Source of the DNA: Chrysomallon squamiferum
Taxonomy: Eukaryota; Mollusca; Gastropoda; Neomphalida; Peltospiridae
NCBI GenBank assembly: GCA_012295275.1
Contig: CM022667.1
Location: 20,519,910-20,583,909 of the forward strand
Length of the DNA: 64,000 bases
Direction: 5' to 3'
Both the position numbers and the translations under genes were made by a program. Positions 11,418 to 24,996 of the stretch are shown one piece after another; the first letter of the stretch is position 1, and each line of letters opens with the position of its first letter. The notes beneath the pieces are model-generated. The model did not search any database. It worked only from the letters and a program-made list of their open reading frames with translations, and was not told the origin of the DNA.

Positions 11418-11885
11418 ATATATATATATATATATAAGCAGTACCAAACATATTCCTTTCCATTATGATCAATTACTACAAATACTTTATCGCAAAATAA
11501 ACACGTATTAATTAACAAAGTGTATTACAAAATAAACACTATACCTGGATGAGCTGGTTTCTTAAACTGAGATGACAGCTCGCAGGTCAAACGACTGTGA
11601 AAAAAGCCAGCGAATACTCGGAGTGTTGAAATCAGAGCTGAATGCTGAAAACAGATGATACTCAATCCTTGCCACTTCTCCTTTTACCTACTTGAACAGC
11701 TTCCATGAAACGTCACAACAAGTTTTCTATTGCCTCTGCCATTACCAGCCCGCTAACCGACTTGACAAGTAAAACAAAAACTGCAGCAACGCTTTCATTA
11801 AAAGAAGTCCGCAGATCTGAGTTCCTTTCGCTTTCTATTAAATCAGTGGAAACTGTATTATTATTATTACTACTACTACTACTAC

Positions 11886-11937
<52 letters not shown>

Positions 11938-13345
11938 TTAAAGTCTAAAGTCACTAATAATTATAATATGAGGTTAAAATCAACATTCAGTATTTTTATG
12001 CTTTCATTAATTGTAATTTTATTTTATTTTATTTTATTTTTTGGTTTTTTATTATTATTATTTTTTTTTTTTTTCAGTCGTATTTTCCTCAATAAAATAA
12101 TTAAGCCAGTTATACGGTTAACATATTGGAACATGTTTAACTGGCACGTGCGTGGTAAGTGTGCATTGCCCAGTGCGGTCTAAACATCTCGCGTTTTTTC
12201 TTTATCACGCAAAATGCGCTCACGTTATTTCATAAACACGTTCGTTAGTTTCCGCTTATTTCCCGCTACATCCGGTCTACGTCGACAGATTTAATTTTTA
12301 ATTATCTCTATCACAGTTGATTTACAGCTGTTCCATCGTTTCGTATGTTTACGTAACAATAACAGCTATTTATCAGTGCGGATTTAGTACACCATGTTTA
12401 TAGTATTTTTGTTTTCTGAAGTTGTTTTTAAATTAAATTACTTCTTGGAATCATAAATGAATATTTTACAGATTGTACGTAATAAATATATGCGTTAAAT
12501 AACTAAAGTTATATATATATATACAGGTGTATATATTATTTCTATTATTGAATAGTATATATGTATGTATGTACAGTGTATATGCTTTCATTAGCAGAAA
12601 TTATAATGAAATAAACTGTAACGTTTTGTATTATTGGATTAAGGAATAATATTTTTTAATATAAAAGTGGGTTTTTTGGTCATCTATGCTAATAGCATAA
12701 TAATAATAATAATAATAAAAATTTAAAAAAAACTAGAATTATAATAATAATATGTGTTAATATTTGAAGTCACTGTGTAATAGACCTTCCTCAGGGGAAT
12801 GATATTAAAATGGTGTTCAGTGAAATGCTCGTCACAATAATGCTATAAATGTTAAATGAAAAAAGCCTTGAATTTTATTTGTTTATTTTGTCATGACGTC
12901 TATTGTGACGTTGTGAACTGTTACTATACGTCATAAGACCCCGCACTGAGATTGGTGACTTGCCTCATTCGAACAATAATTATTTACGTCTGCCTGATAA
13001 ACAGCAGCAGACATCTTTCTTATGTGGTTTCATTTAATATTAAAGTGACGGAAACAATCAAACAGATCTAGGAAAGTAATCACTTTCTTTATCAATTAGC
13101 TCTTCCTTTGGGCCGGGAAGGAAAGTTTTGAAATGGATCTAACAGAGATCAAGCGACAGGCTGTGTTTTGCCCTACCCCAGCCTGTACTTGAAACAGTAT
13201 TCGTATGATACATTGCTTTTATAACGACCAGAAACTGATGTTATTAACTAGTCTGATCATCAGCAGTTGCTAATACACTATCTGCACGATTAAACAGTGG
13301 TAACAATGTCAAATTTCATAGTTTAATACAGATATAGTTTTTAAA
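10442..13345. other. Intergenic region upstream of SLC6, with simple repeats
   Basis: Holds (AAGT)n at about 10560-10635, a poly-A/GAA tract at 11125-11180, (TATC)n/(TA)n at 11384-11436 and (TTA)n at 11866-11937. A less AT-rich stretch at about 11546-11700 ends on the minus strand in CATCCAG|gtatag at 11545, a possible 5'-UTR exon donor for the SLC6 gene. No open coding frame supports more. Confidence -1.
12894..12935. promoter_or_regulatory. Cluster of CRE-like TGACG half-sites
   Basis: tgacgtc, tgacgtt and acgtcat occur within 42 bases, about 2.5 kb upstream of the SLC6 start. TGACG is the CREB/ATF half-site. Function is inferred from motif density only. Confidence -1.
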
Positions 13346-13634
13346 ATTCTTCTTCTTCTTCTTCTTATTATTATTGTCGTTGTCGTTATCATTATCATCA
13401 TCATCATCATGATTATTATTATTATTGTCGTTGTCGTTATCATCATCATCATCATCATCATTATTATTATTATTGTCGTTGTTGTCGTTATCATCATCAT
13501 CATCATCATCATCATTATTTTAAATTATTTCTTCGTTTCATCATCATTATTATTATTTGTCGTTGTCGTTATCATTATCATCATCATCATTATTATTATT
13601 ATTATTATTGTCGTTGTCGTTATCATCATCATCA

Positions 13635-13668
<34 letters not shown>
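13346..13668. repeat. Higher-order array of trinucleotides
   Basis: About five copies of a 50-60-bp block: (TTA)n, then gtcgttgtcgtta, then (TCA)n. All changes are in multiples of three or nearly so, which leaves long open frames of no biological meaning on both strands. Confidence -1.
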
Positions 13669-13935
13669 GTTAAACAGGTTAAAGTCTGTTACACTTGACG
13701 TCAGTTTCAGACTGGACTAGAAGTGAACTAGAAATCTGCAGCTGATGACAGGCACGTTTAGTGTCGCTCGTGGCACTAATTAGACTAGAGGGTCATTGAC
13801 AGCGTTCCTGAAATATTTGTTTCCTTGTAGGGAAACGAGGCATTATAAATACGCTGTATTATAATGTGCTGTTGTAGCAGGCCTCTTAGGGAAATCAATA
13901 GATCATAAACACTGGGCGTTATGTGATTCACAAAC

Positions 13936-13938
<3 letters not shown>

Positions 13939-14028
<90 letters not shown>
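13939..14028. repeat. (AG)45 dinucleotide tract
   Basis: A pure 90-base AG run on the plus strand in the SLC6-calbindin intergenic region. Confidence -1.
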
Positions 14029-14034
<6 letters not shown>

Positions 14035-16227
14035 CTTTGGAGCATATTTAAATATGACTGAATTTTATTTGTGGCAATCACAGATACGCTTACACAGAAA
14101 ATCGCCTGTCTTGTCTACATCTTACTATTATTAAGAAGAAAACAAAAACTAAATATTTCCGAATTATAGGAAAGAAAAAAAAATAACAATCAGTACAATA
14201 AAAAACTATATTATTGGTTATTTTTATTTATTTTATTTATTTTATATATTTTTTAAATATATGTAGTTATTGTAATATAATTTGTTTTCTGTATGAAATT
14301 CACATACACCTTATAATAACTGCTATGTAACTTAAGAGAATATGATTTAACTGCCATAGCAAAGATCATAAAATATTAAGAATATATTTCTAAAATCTTT
14401 TCTAGTTTTGTCAGTTTTATGGAATATGCTCGAATATTATAATAATAAATTTTGTTTTTAGATTTCATCAACATTTACGAAATAAACATTGTCATACGAG
14501 TTTCACCAAAACAAAATAACAAATTTAAGCAATCAGAATATTAATTTTCATCCTCAGAAAAATTCTTTGAAATTGAAGTAATTTGGTTACATCTCCTTCC
14601 ACCAGTTAAAATAAAAATGTAAACAAAGATTTTGTGTCGGCTTTTGTCGCAACTGAAAATATCTAATTTAAAAGTTAATACACTGATATTAATGTAGAAG
14701 AATTATAAAATAATCTTAATTCAGTAAATGGAAAATCTGATGCACTCATTACAATGGTATAAAATTGACATATTCTTCTTTATTGACAAAATTATAATCA
14801 TTTCAGAAATATTTCTTATGTTTATTAATCGTTAGCAGAACTGTATTTTTGTGTTCTTTCTTGCTTAACATTATTATTAAAGCAATTAAAACACAATAAT
14901 TTTTTTTTTTTTGTTGTTGTTATTATTGAAAATGCACATACATAAAATGATTTACGCTAAAAAAAAAATTAAAAAAAAAAATTGGGTTAGTACTTACTCA
15001 GTCTGTTGAAGCTTTTTCGAATACGAAATAATAATCTAAACTATCCTGTTGTTTGAGGAATAACATAAAGTTATGTGATGAAGATAGTTAATTTCGTCTT
15101 TGTTTTAACAGTGAAACTCGGGTGTCTATGAAACTGAGTTTCAGTGGCTGGACTCTTTTCTGTGTATTAACTATAGACAACTGTATTAAATTACTATTTT
15201 ATATACGTTATGTGATCTTAAGATTGTCTAGTCTCAGTTAATAAAGTAAAGAAACCATAAACCAATGACAAATGCGAAAAAAAAAAAAAATATATATATA
15301 TATAATTTATAACAGTAATAATAATTAAATAAAATGCCTTTAAATCCCGATACAAGTAAATAATTAGAATTCTGTTTAACCATCCGTAACAGACTGTCAT
15401 GGAAACACACGCACTGACAAACTGACACACAGTTGTTCACTTTTTTAGATAACTCAGTCAGCGGCAAAATGATGGCGAGTTTCATATGAAACGTTAACAG
15501 CTTCACACATCTGTTGATTCTACTGGTTTCGATTCGGGAGAATAAGAGTAAAGCGGAGAACAAAGGAAAAAAAAAAAAAGGGAGTTCTAAAAAAAACAAG
15601 CTTTTGCAAAACAAACCTGCTTTCCCTAGACTCGAGCCGTTTTAGCGATTCTGTGACAGGACCTTCACATTGGCACCGTCTTATCTAGTAATTAAATTAC
15701 ATTATAAAAAAATGAGTAGTAATAACAGTAACAGTAATAAATCATAGTTTATAAACAGAAACATGATAACTGTCAAAATCATATTTTGAACGATAACAAT
15801 CGGAAAATAATAAATAATGAAACACTGATGAAACACAGCTTATACAAAATAAAATTAAAGAGATTAGGTTTATATTTAGATATCATTAATTAGAGGTATA
15901 ATGTTTTAATACGAATTCATCATTTATTCGACATTTTGTTATAGTTTTTGAGTATTATTATTATTATTAGTAGTAGTATTAATAGTAGCAGTAATAGTAG
16001 TAAAAGTATTAGTATTATTACTAATAATGGTATTATTAGGAGTGATAGTAGCAGTATTATTGATAGTAATATGATCCAAATAGCCTCTCTCCATTTTATT
16101 TTATTTTTTAAATGGACAACAAATCACCAAAGACTGAGTGGATGCGAAATCATATTTTTCCGATCCTCCGTTATTAGTATTATTAATTAAAATACTACTA
16201 CTACTTTTATCACTGCACCTACTATAC
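14029..16227. other. Intergenic, nothing recognised
   Basis: AT-rich sequence with short A/T runs and an (ATT)/(AGT) mixed tract at about 15950-16070. The short open frames here have no family resemblance. Confidence -1.
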
Positions 16228-16235
16228 TATTAAAG
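16228..16235. repeat. Left target-site duplication of the hAT element
   Basis: tattaaag immediately before the left terminal repeat. Eight bases is the hAT family's standard duplication size. Confidence -1.
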
Positions 16236-17626
16236 CACTGGTTCTCAAAGGGTGTGCCACACGAAATTCTAGGATCTAGGTAGATATTTGTGATGATAAA
16301 AAATGGATTATGTTAAGAGCGGAAAGATATCCAGTAAGAAATAGCCGGTTGCCCGGGAAAAGATTTTATACACGTTGTAAACTCGTTCGAAACGAGTTTT
16401 AGTTTTAGTTTACCAGTGACAGTATGAGTGATAGGGTGTGCAAGTGTGATAAATAGACAAAGTTTTCTTGTGACACATATTCCTATCACTGTCACAGTCA
16501 CTACCCATCTGAAACTTTAATACTTTATGGAATTTTGTTAAAAGCAAACGACTGATAAAACGTTTCCCTTTTAAAAATATAGCCTTTGTACAGTTTTTTA
16601 AACATTTTGACAGTTCATTGCTTTGTATTTCACATTACAATATTTTTGAAGAAATTGCCAAGACACGGTAACTCTATCAGTGAACATCTCTCACACAACA
16701 GCGGTTTACTCTAAATATAACAGTGAACATCTCTCACCCAAGGGTTGTATTTCTAAATATAAATGAACATAACAGGGTGGAACATACCAGTGAACATCTC
16801 TCACACAAGGGTGGTAACTCTAAATATACAAGTGAACATCTCTCACACAAGGGCGGTAACTCTAAATATACCAATGAACATCTCTCACACAAGGGCGGTA
16901 ACTCTAAATATACCAATGAACATCTCTCACACAAGGGCGGTAACTCTAAATATACCAATGAACATCTCTCACACAAGGGCGGTAACTCTAAATATACCAG
17001 TGAACATCTCACTCCAAGGGCTGTAACTACACAAGGGCGGTGAACACTCACACAAGGGAAACTCTAAATACATCAGTGAACATCTCTCACACAAGAGCGG
17101 TAACTCTAAATACATCAGTGAACATCTCTCACACAAGAGCGGTAACTCTAAATACATCAGTGAACATCTCTCACACAAGAGCGGTAACTCTAAATATACC
17201 ACTGAACATCTCTCACACAAGGGCGGTAACTCTAAATATATCAGTGAACATCTCTCACAAAGGTGGTAATAAATATATCAGTGAACATCTCTCACACAAG
17301 GGCGATAAATCTAAATATATCAGTGAACATCTCTCACACAAGGGCGGTAACTCTAAATATATCAGTGAACATCTCTCACAGAAGAAAAACAAACGATACA
17401 GATTTCAGATGAGAACCGTTTATACGCGAAATGAAGAAGAATCTGACATAGATGTAGACAATGAGGACAGACAACCTCGGCAGCCTGTTCCGCAACCGAT
17501 TCAGCCGCAATATCCTTCTTTCAGTTATTTCTCTATTTTTTTACATTTTGCATTATATTTCTTAGCATTTTGTTTCTAGTGTGCCCGCAGTTTTTTATAA
17601 GACTTCAAAAAGTTTGAGAACCACTG
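16236..17626. mobile_element. Non-autonomous hAT-type element
   Basis: The left end CACTGGTTCTCAAA and the reverse complement of the right end, CAGTGGTTCTCAAA, match at 13 of 14 bases and resemble the CAGTGGTTCTCAAACT ends of hAT transposons. The element is flanked by an 8-bp target duplication, tattaaag at 16228-16235 and cattaaag at 17627-17634 (7 of 8 identical). It is 1391 bp long, shows no transposase that I recognise, and is about half minisatellite. Confidence -1.
16683..17385. repeat. 42-bp minisatellite inside the hAT element, about 16 units
   Basis: The unit is gtgaacatctctcacacaag, then ggcggtaactctaaatatac, then ca. Because 42 is divisible by 3, frames stay open on both strands (plus-strand peptide unit NEHLSHKGGNSKYT). 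A unique tail at about 17386-17579 continues one frame with an acidic then Pro/Gln-rich peptide of unknown nature. Confidence -1.
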
Positions 17627-17634
17627 CATTAAAG
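17627..17634. repeat. Right target-site duplication of the hAT element
   Basis: cattaaag immediately after the right terminal repeat, one base different from the left copy. Confidence -1.
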
Positions 17635-18637
17635 TATTAAATGAATAAATAAATATTTATGTTCTCGTCACTGGATCCAAACACTGTCGCAATCAAATTA
17701 AATTAAGTCAGTTTTCTGTCTCTGTTAATCCCTCATTACGCGTTTTTTACGATTTTTCTCTGACATTTTATAAATCTCTGAACAGTGAAGAACTCACAGT
17801 CGTAATTCATTAGACAAAATTTTGTTTGGAACTGACACACCAGATGAAAAAAAAACAAATAAATATTACGTTTATTTCGGTAGATGGCTAAAATCATTCT
17901 TATAACCTTATAGAGTGTTTTTTTTTTTTTTAAATAATAAAAAATTATTTAAAAATTATGTAAAAATAAAATAATTATAAAGTTGAAACATTAGATCCAA
18001 CTGTTACAAATCACTTTAAAGTTAAATTGTCACTTAACATCTCTAATGTAAACTCAGTTGTTTAATCTGAATCCTCCAAAACGTAGTTATAATGATTAAA
18101 CTTCACAAATATTAAACTCTGATCAGTAAATACGTAGAATAACATCTTTTTAATAAATTATTTTTTTTACGCCGTATATATTCACATCTTACCGTATTTG
18201 TGGTAGTACCTTTCTGTACTTGTTATTATAATTATATTACCGTACTTTAAATACCTTTGCAGATTTGCTGTTATGAAAAAGTTAAAAACTGAAGGCAGAA
18301 ATACGTGTGCAATTCACAGTGAACATAGTTATATAGATATTCTTGGGGCACGAGATGTATTTTAATTAAAATTAATTAATTCAAACTAGTTTTTGAAACA
18401 TGCATATTAGAAACAACAAACGAAGACGGACATTTTATCAATATTTAATAAACATGCGTTTTGTTCACAGGTTTTATGATGATCCACATAAAGTCACGGT
18501 TACAAGCCAGGACCTCCGTGTACGTTACAAATTAACATCCTGTAACAGTAATTCATTTAGCAAGTACGTTACAAACATAGAATTATATTAAAAATAGTAA
18601 CATTCACATTCGAAACAATATTTAAAAAAATAATAAG

Positions 18638-18700
<63 letters not shown>

Positions 18701-19204
18701 ATAAACAACAAGAAGAATTGAAGCAAAACATTGAAAGAACTATTTATGAGTTTCGTAATGAGTCATAATAACGAAATAAATATTCTACATAATTATTGTT
18801 ATCGTTCTCACATTTTTTTAACATTAATATTCTGAAAAGCTTCTCTTTCTTATTGTTAAAAGCGGCTTGAACTAAAATATCATTTTACTCCTGTGTCTAA
18901 TTAACAACAGAAGTAAACGGATTGTCGCGAATCTAAGCTATCTAAACACAGTTGGCGTTGACTATATACGTTTTAACGTCTTTGAGAAAAGTGCACAGTA
19001 AACAGTAAAATGCTAATTAAATTATATTAACAGTACAGGGCAAGATTAGTCGAAAACATTTTTAAAAATAAAAAGAAGAATAAAAGAAAAGAAAAGGAAA
19101 AACGTTCTAATATTAAAATACAATTTCTACGAAAAAAAAAAAAAAAAAAAAAAGAGTGAAATAAAAACAAATATAATGTATTTTGCGGGGTTAATACAGT
19201 ACAT
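17635..19204. other. Intergenic between the hAT element and the calbindin 3' end
   Basis: AT-rich with (AAT)n at 18643-18699 and a poly-A at about 19132-19153. No gene seen. Confidence -1.
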
Positions 19205-19210
19205 TTTATT
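19205..19210 (-). terminator. Possible poly(A) signal, distal calbindin isoform
   Basis: AATAAA on the minus strand, about 300 bases after the TAA of the distal terminal exon. Plausible spacing, but the hexamer is frequent here. Confidence -1.
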
Positions 19211-19508
19211 CACATTTTTTTCAGTTAATATGCATGTTTAAATATTAGTGCAAACAATATGCATAATAAATTATTTGTTTCAAAAAGAAAAATGCAGAAA
19301 TGTAAATTACATTAATCTTGCATAAATAAATAAATAAATAAATAAATATATATATATATATATATTTATACATATAAAAAATAAAGAAAAACAATATTAA
19401 AAAGTCTGCTAAAAATTCTTTTCAGTAAAACATACTGAGAAATTTTGAAACATTAGTAACATGTAGCATAAAAATAAGTAAATAAATAAACAAACGTAGA
19501 CGATATTG

Positions 19509-19685
19509 TTATTTGAGTAAACAAGGCATTTTGTCTTTGGCCAATTCTACCGGATCAATGCTGTCATAATTGTGAGACGAAAGCACCATGAACATTTCTT
19601 TGCGGTTTATTTTCCCGTCGTGGTTCAAGTCACATGCGTCTAGCAAAGCTTTCTTACACTCCTCCAGGTCGGCTGTGTCAAAATC
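19509..19685 (-). CDS. Cbp53E: Calbindin alternative terminal exon, distal (EF6-b)
   Basis: Acceptor tttcag|GATTTT, phase 0, then 58 codons and TAA at 19511-19509. It begins DFDTADLEECK, has the canonical loop DLNHDGKINRKE, and ends with a 21-residue tail containing SIDPVELAKDKMP that the proximal exon lacks. The isoform would be 316 residues. Confidence -1.
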   Translation of the reverse strand, partial: DFDTADLEECKKALLDACDLNHDGKINRKEMFMVLSSHNYDSIDPVELAKDKMPCLLK

Positions 19686-20725
19686 CTGAAACAAACAACA
19701 CCAGTCGTTTTAAATTAAAATCGTAGCAGTAGTTTATATAGTAAACTTGTATCAATCGTTTTTAAAGTTAAATTTGTATCAGTAGTTTTTATAGTAAACT
19801 TGTATCAATCGTTTTAAATTAAACTTGTTGCAGTAGTGTTTATAATAAACTTGTATCAATCGTTTTAAATAAAAACTTAATAAATCAATCGTTTTGTTTT
19901 AAATTAAACTTGTATCAAGCAGCAGTAGTTTTTATAATAAACTTGTATCAATCGTTTTAAATTAAACTTGTATCAGTAGTTTTTATAATAAACTTGTATC
20001 AATCGTTTTAAATTAAACTTGTATCAGCAGTTTTTATAATAAACTTGTACCAATCGTTTTAAATTAAACTTGTATCAGTAGTTTTTATAGTAAACTTGTA
20101 TCAATCGTTATTAAATTTGTATCACTAGTTTTTACAGTAAACTTATATCCATCGTTATTAAACTTGTATCAGTAGTTTTGTAAGTAAACGTTTCTTATGT
20201 TAAACTGGTAGGCTTCCAGTACATCAAATGTGTTCCTAGGAATCGCTTCCCGAGAACGCACCTTTAAAGATTAGTTTAACAGTTTTGTATTTCCATCTAT
20301 TTAATATTTGATAGAACATATATCATTACTCATATATTTAAAATAAATTATCGACATAACAACAGTCTTCGTACTCAGTACACTTCGTACACGCAGTGGC
20401 TGTAACTTCGTGAAAAACAACAACAACTAATACATCATTATAATACATAAAAATTAATTACTTCCAAATCTTTTTTCTTCATTTAATATGCACTGTAAGA
20501 ACAGTTTCAATATCAGTGGGATAAATTATTTTTTAAAAAGTGAAATTTAGAACTGCAAAAAAAAAAAAAATTAATGCAATTTAAATTTCTACACTTATCA
20601 ATCTTGCTATCTGTTTTTCTAGCTAAAAGATACATTTTTTAAACGTCTGCTAAAAAAAAAATCATTTTCAGTAATACAAACAGTTTTGCAATAATCACAA
20701 TTCTGTTTAAATAAAAGCACACACC

Positions 20726-20790
<65 letters not shown>

Positions 20791-20835
20791 CAACAACAAC
20801 AATACCGAATGCAGCAACAACAAATACTTAATGCC

Positions 20836-20868
<33 letters not shown>

Positions 20869-23800
20869 ATGGACATAGATAATTCGATAATTCACACAAG
20901 AGATGTTAAATGTTTAATAAACGTGTTATCTGTACAACCAACACTGTGAGTAAATAATCAGCGGTGTAAGTAGACATTTGCGTCGACATGGCAGGTGACT
21001 TTTAAGCGGCTGCTAAGACATTATTTTTTGATCATTTAATATAATTAAATTATTCCCCATACAAAAAGATTCATGTACCCCCGACAGAGGCAAAAAAATG
21101 TATTAAGCCAATCTACTTATAAAAGACATTACTTGAAAAAAATAACATCTATCAACAGCAGAACATTGATTATATGTAAATTTAGTAAAGGATATGGCGA
21201 AGTCTCACTTTAGAGTCATTGAATTAGTGTGAATAATACATTTTCAGCACCTCTGAGTTTTTAACAAGAGCTGATGGCGCCAAGGCAGTATTTGCAATTG
21301 ATGAATAAGGAAATTCTATAAGGAAACAGGACAATTATCGAAAGCACGAACAGCTTGTATAATGTCACCAGTATAGAAATATAATCTGACTTTTGACGAG
21401 ATAAAAATATTCCTATTTATTCAGACAAGCTGTCAGTGCAAATGAACAAAAAACGTGTTTTACAGTTTATAATAAAACATTCTGTTACGCCAGGCTCGCT
21501 TTTAATCATACAGTGACTCATGTTCGCACATGTAGTAAGACAACAGCTTGAAGTATCTTACAGTGTCTAGATTAGGTGTAATGCATTTCTCATGATTCAC
21601 TGGATTTTCAGCTACCCATCGTAATTAATCTCAATAGAAGAGCGCTAACGACGACAGAAAAAAGTCAGTCTTGAGCCATTCTTCCTGGCAGCAAACACTT
21701 CCTTAACTGACTTCATCGGATGATGTCTATTAATATGAATCTGTACTGCGAATTTTTAGTTCAGGTTGATCTGATAATAACTTCTGTGCCCATTAATAAT
21801 TATTTATATTAATTTATTTCCCAAGATGATCTCTTAAAAGCAACCGGGAATGGAATAGGTTTATTTAAATATATACAATCTTCAAATATCGAGCGGCTAT
21901 CTCTGTATTATCAAAGTTTATTTCAGTTATAACAAACAGCAAATCAATATTTTGAACTTAATGCAAGACGACAAACTAATTTGTAGATGCCACTGCACAA
22001 TTTTAAAACAACTTGAAATTCCGCGTGACATCACACAACATAAAAACGTTAACAAGCAAAAAAACAGTCACAATAAATATATTCTAAAAGACATTTTACT
22101 TTAATTGAAGTCATGCAATGCTATTTTTTATGAATCTAAAAAATTACAACACAATATAAAGAAGCAATAATGATGATGATGATGATGACGACATAATAAT
22201 AAATAAAAAAATCAATGAATAAATAAATAAACACGTATTTATTGACCTTTTTCTACCGTCATTGATATTCATATAGCATTAAACAAATGTTTGCTGAAAC
22301 AATTCAGACTCCCAGTGTTATGTAATGATATTTTATATCAAAAGGCAAAAAAGGACATTAAGCAACAAAAACATTAATTTTGACGCGTTTGATATATTTC
22401 GATTTTAGTGTATTAATGAAGCAATAAATTTCACTATATTATCAAAAATAGTTAGCTCTAAAGACAACGAAAAACAAACGAACAAAAAAAACAAAACAAA
22501 AAAATATCAAACCCCAAAACCCAACAAAACAAACAAAACAAAAAATCATATAAAACAACAAAAATAAAAACAAAAATAAAACAAAAACCCGTTCTCTTTA
22601 TTTATCATTTTTTGATATTCTGCTTAAACCTCCCACAAATAAATAATCATTCATAAGTTTGAGTGTTAACATGTAAGTTACTGTTGAGACTTCAGAGACA
22701 ATAATGTCAAAAAACATATTGTCATAATTAAACTATTACTACAACTATTCCTCCTACTCCTTCTTCTACTATTACTACTGCTATAACTCCTACGACTAGT
22801 TCTATTACTACTTCTACTAATAATATAATTAGTAATTGTAATACATCGGTACTAGTCAAAATATATAACACCTGTTTAAACAAATAATCGGTACAAGTAA
22901 TCACCATCCAGTAAAAAATACTATTAGTACTATTACTTCTACTTCTACTCCTACTAGTAGTATTACTATTACTACTAGTACTAGTATTACTATTACTACT
23001 CTTCCTCCCACTACTACTATTATTATAATAAGGCGTATTCGGTTTAATTATTTCTGTCCTAAAAAAACAAAATACTGTGGTAAAATAATACACGGATTAA
23101 AAATGTTTTCAGCTTGTGTTGAGATTTTTCAGTATTGAATGTATTGAAGAGATTTTATCTTCCAGTATTGCATGCATGCAATAAACTGTGTGTTACGACT
23201 AGTAAGGATATAAATGTTGTTCATCAAATGAAATAAAACGTCCGATCTCTATCTCCCTGAAATGTCATTGTTTGTAGAGTAATTAATTTTAAATATCATA
23301 ATGTTAATACTTAGAGTATTCACACTTTGAAAGCATGTTTAGCTGGCGTAAAATGAAAACGGGAAAAAAAATAAAAAATAAAAAAAAAAAAAAAAAAAAA
23401 AATAAAATAAAATAAAATAAAATAAAATGAAAGCAAAAAAAAAAAAATTTCGCTGTGCTCGGAATCTGCGCGATTTGTTCGATTTGTTACGAGACAAAGA
23501 GACAACGCCCTGTAGACTGTTGCAGATGACAGCATGCAGCACACACGACAAAACAGGACTGTCTGTTACATGCATTCTGTACTCCACCTCACCCCAGCCT
23601 GGCCTCAGCTCTGCCGCACGACAACATTTGTCAGAACGTTAACATCAGCGTCAGCTCTTTCTTGCTAATTTTACCATCGTTATTTAAATCACAACGCCCG
23701 AGCAGAATTTGTTTGCAATCCTCGAGATCGGCCGTATCAAAATCCTACAAAAACAAAACAAAGTAGTGTCGTCTGCTAACTAACAAAGTAGTGTCGTCTG

Positions 23801-24945
23801 CTACTAACTAACAAAGTAGTTTCGTCTGCTACTAACACCTCGTCCACATTAACGCTGGAGACCAAAATAAGCGATCTGGACAGTCCAGGACAAGAACTGT
23901 TGACTCTACACCAGTTACTGAAATAACAGCGTCGTGTTAAACACTTCATAGTTCTCCGCTCTGTTGTTAAACTGAGACCTCCCGACCCGTATCAGATATA
24001 AACAAAACAGAATAAATAAATAAAATAATAATGAAATAAGACAAAGTCGGGACAGTAAGAGACGTAAAATAAATTAAAAATAAATAAATAGATTAATAAA
24101 TAAATTTTTATGCATACAAAATTTCATTCAGCTTATGCTTTTCATAAGTATAAACAAAATAATTATTTTTACAAAAGCAAAACAAATAAAACATTAAAAG
24201 CTAAAGAGAGTAAAATTAATGCAGGCACTGAATAAAAATATCATCTGTATTGCTGAAGAAAGATATATTAAAAAAGTAATTTTAAAAAGTAGAATTTTCG
24301 TCGTCATTTGTGTATGTATGTGCATGTTAAGTAAACATATTTATATCAACAATTTATTTGACAGTGATACAGAAAGTAGCATAAGTTAGCTCACTAAATG
24401 TGAAATATTACCGAAGACGTTCATTTCTGCGGCATGTTAATTTGGTTCAGTCTGCTGTACTAAAAGAATCACATACTGAATTCTTCTGTCTGCCTGGATG
24501 TCATGTTTTTATTTTTATTGTTTTGGAATCAACACCTTTTCTTGTACATATATATCAACTGATTAAACCTTGAATAATGAATGGCTTTAAACAGTTTTTC
24601 AATGTTATACAAAATTGTAAAAATTGTTAAACAAAATTGTAAAAATTATTATAAAAAATTGTAAAAAGAAATATAATATTCATTTTATAAAAATACAACA
24701 AGTGTCATTCTGATTTAGTCACTTTAGTCAGTTTAATTTTCTTCTTGTATTTACTTTTTAAATAATTATAACAGCTTATTTTAAATTACGTGTCCCAGCG
24801 CATTAGAGCAAAATGCTTTCTTATGAGACAAAATAACGAGAAAATTACATAGGTGCGTTCTCAGAAACGATATTAAATAAATGACCAGATGTTAAAACCA
24901 GACATTATTATAAGAAATTATTCAATGTATACATTTCTATAAATG

Positions 24946-24996
<51 letters not shown>

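Noticed and set aside
13309-13720. Poly-Met/Ile/Thr and poly-Ile/Val frames on both strands
   Set aside because: Translations of the compound trinucleotide microsatellite, without unique coding sequence.
16723-17579. Repeat protein with 14-residue units (NEHLSHKGGNSKYT)
   Set aside because: Open on both strands only because the unit is 42 bp, and it lies inside a transposon. The unique tail has no recognisable domain, so I do not call a gene.
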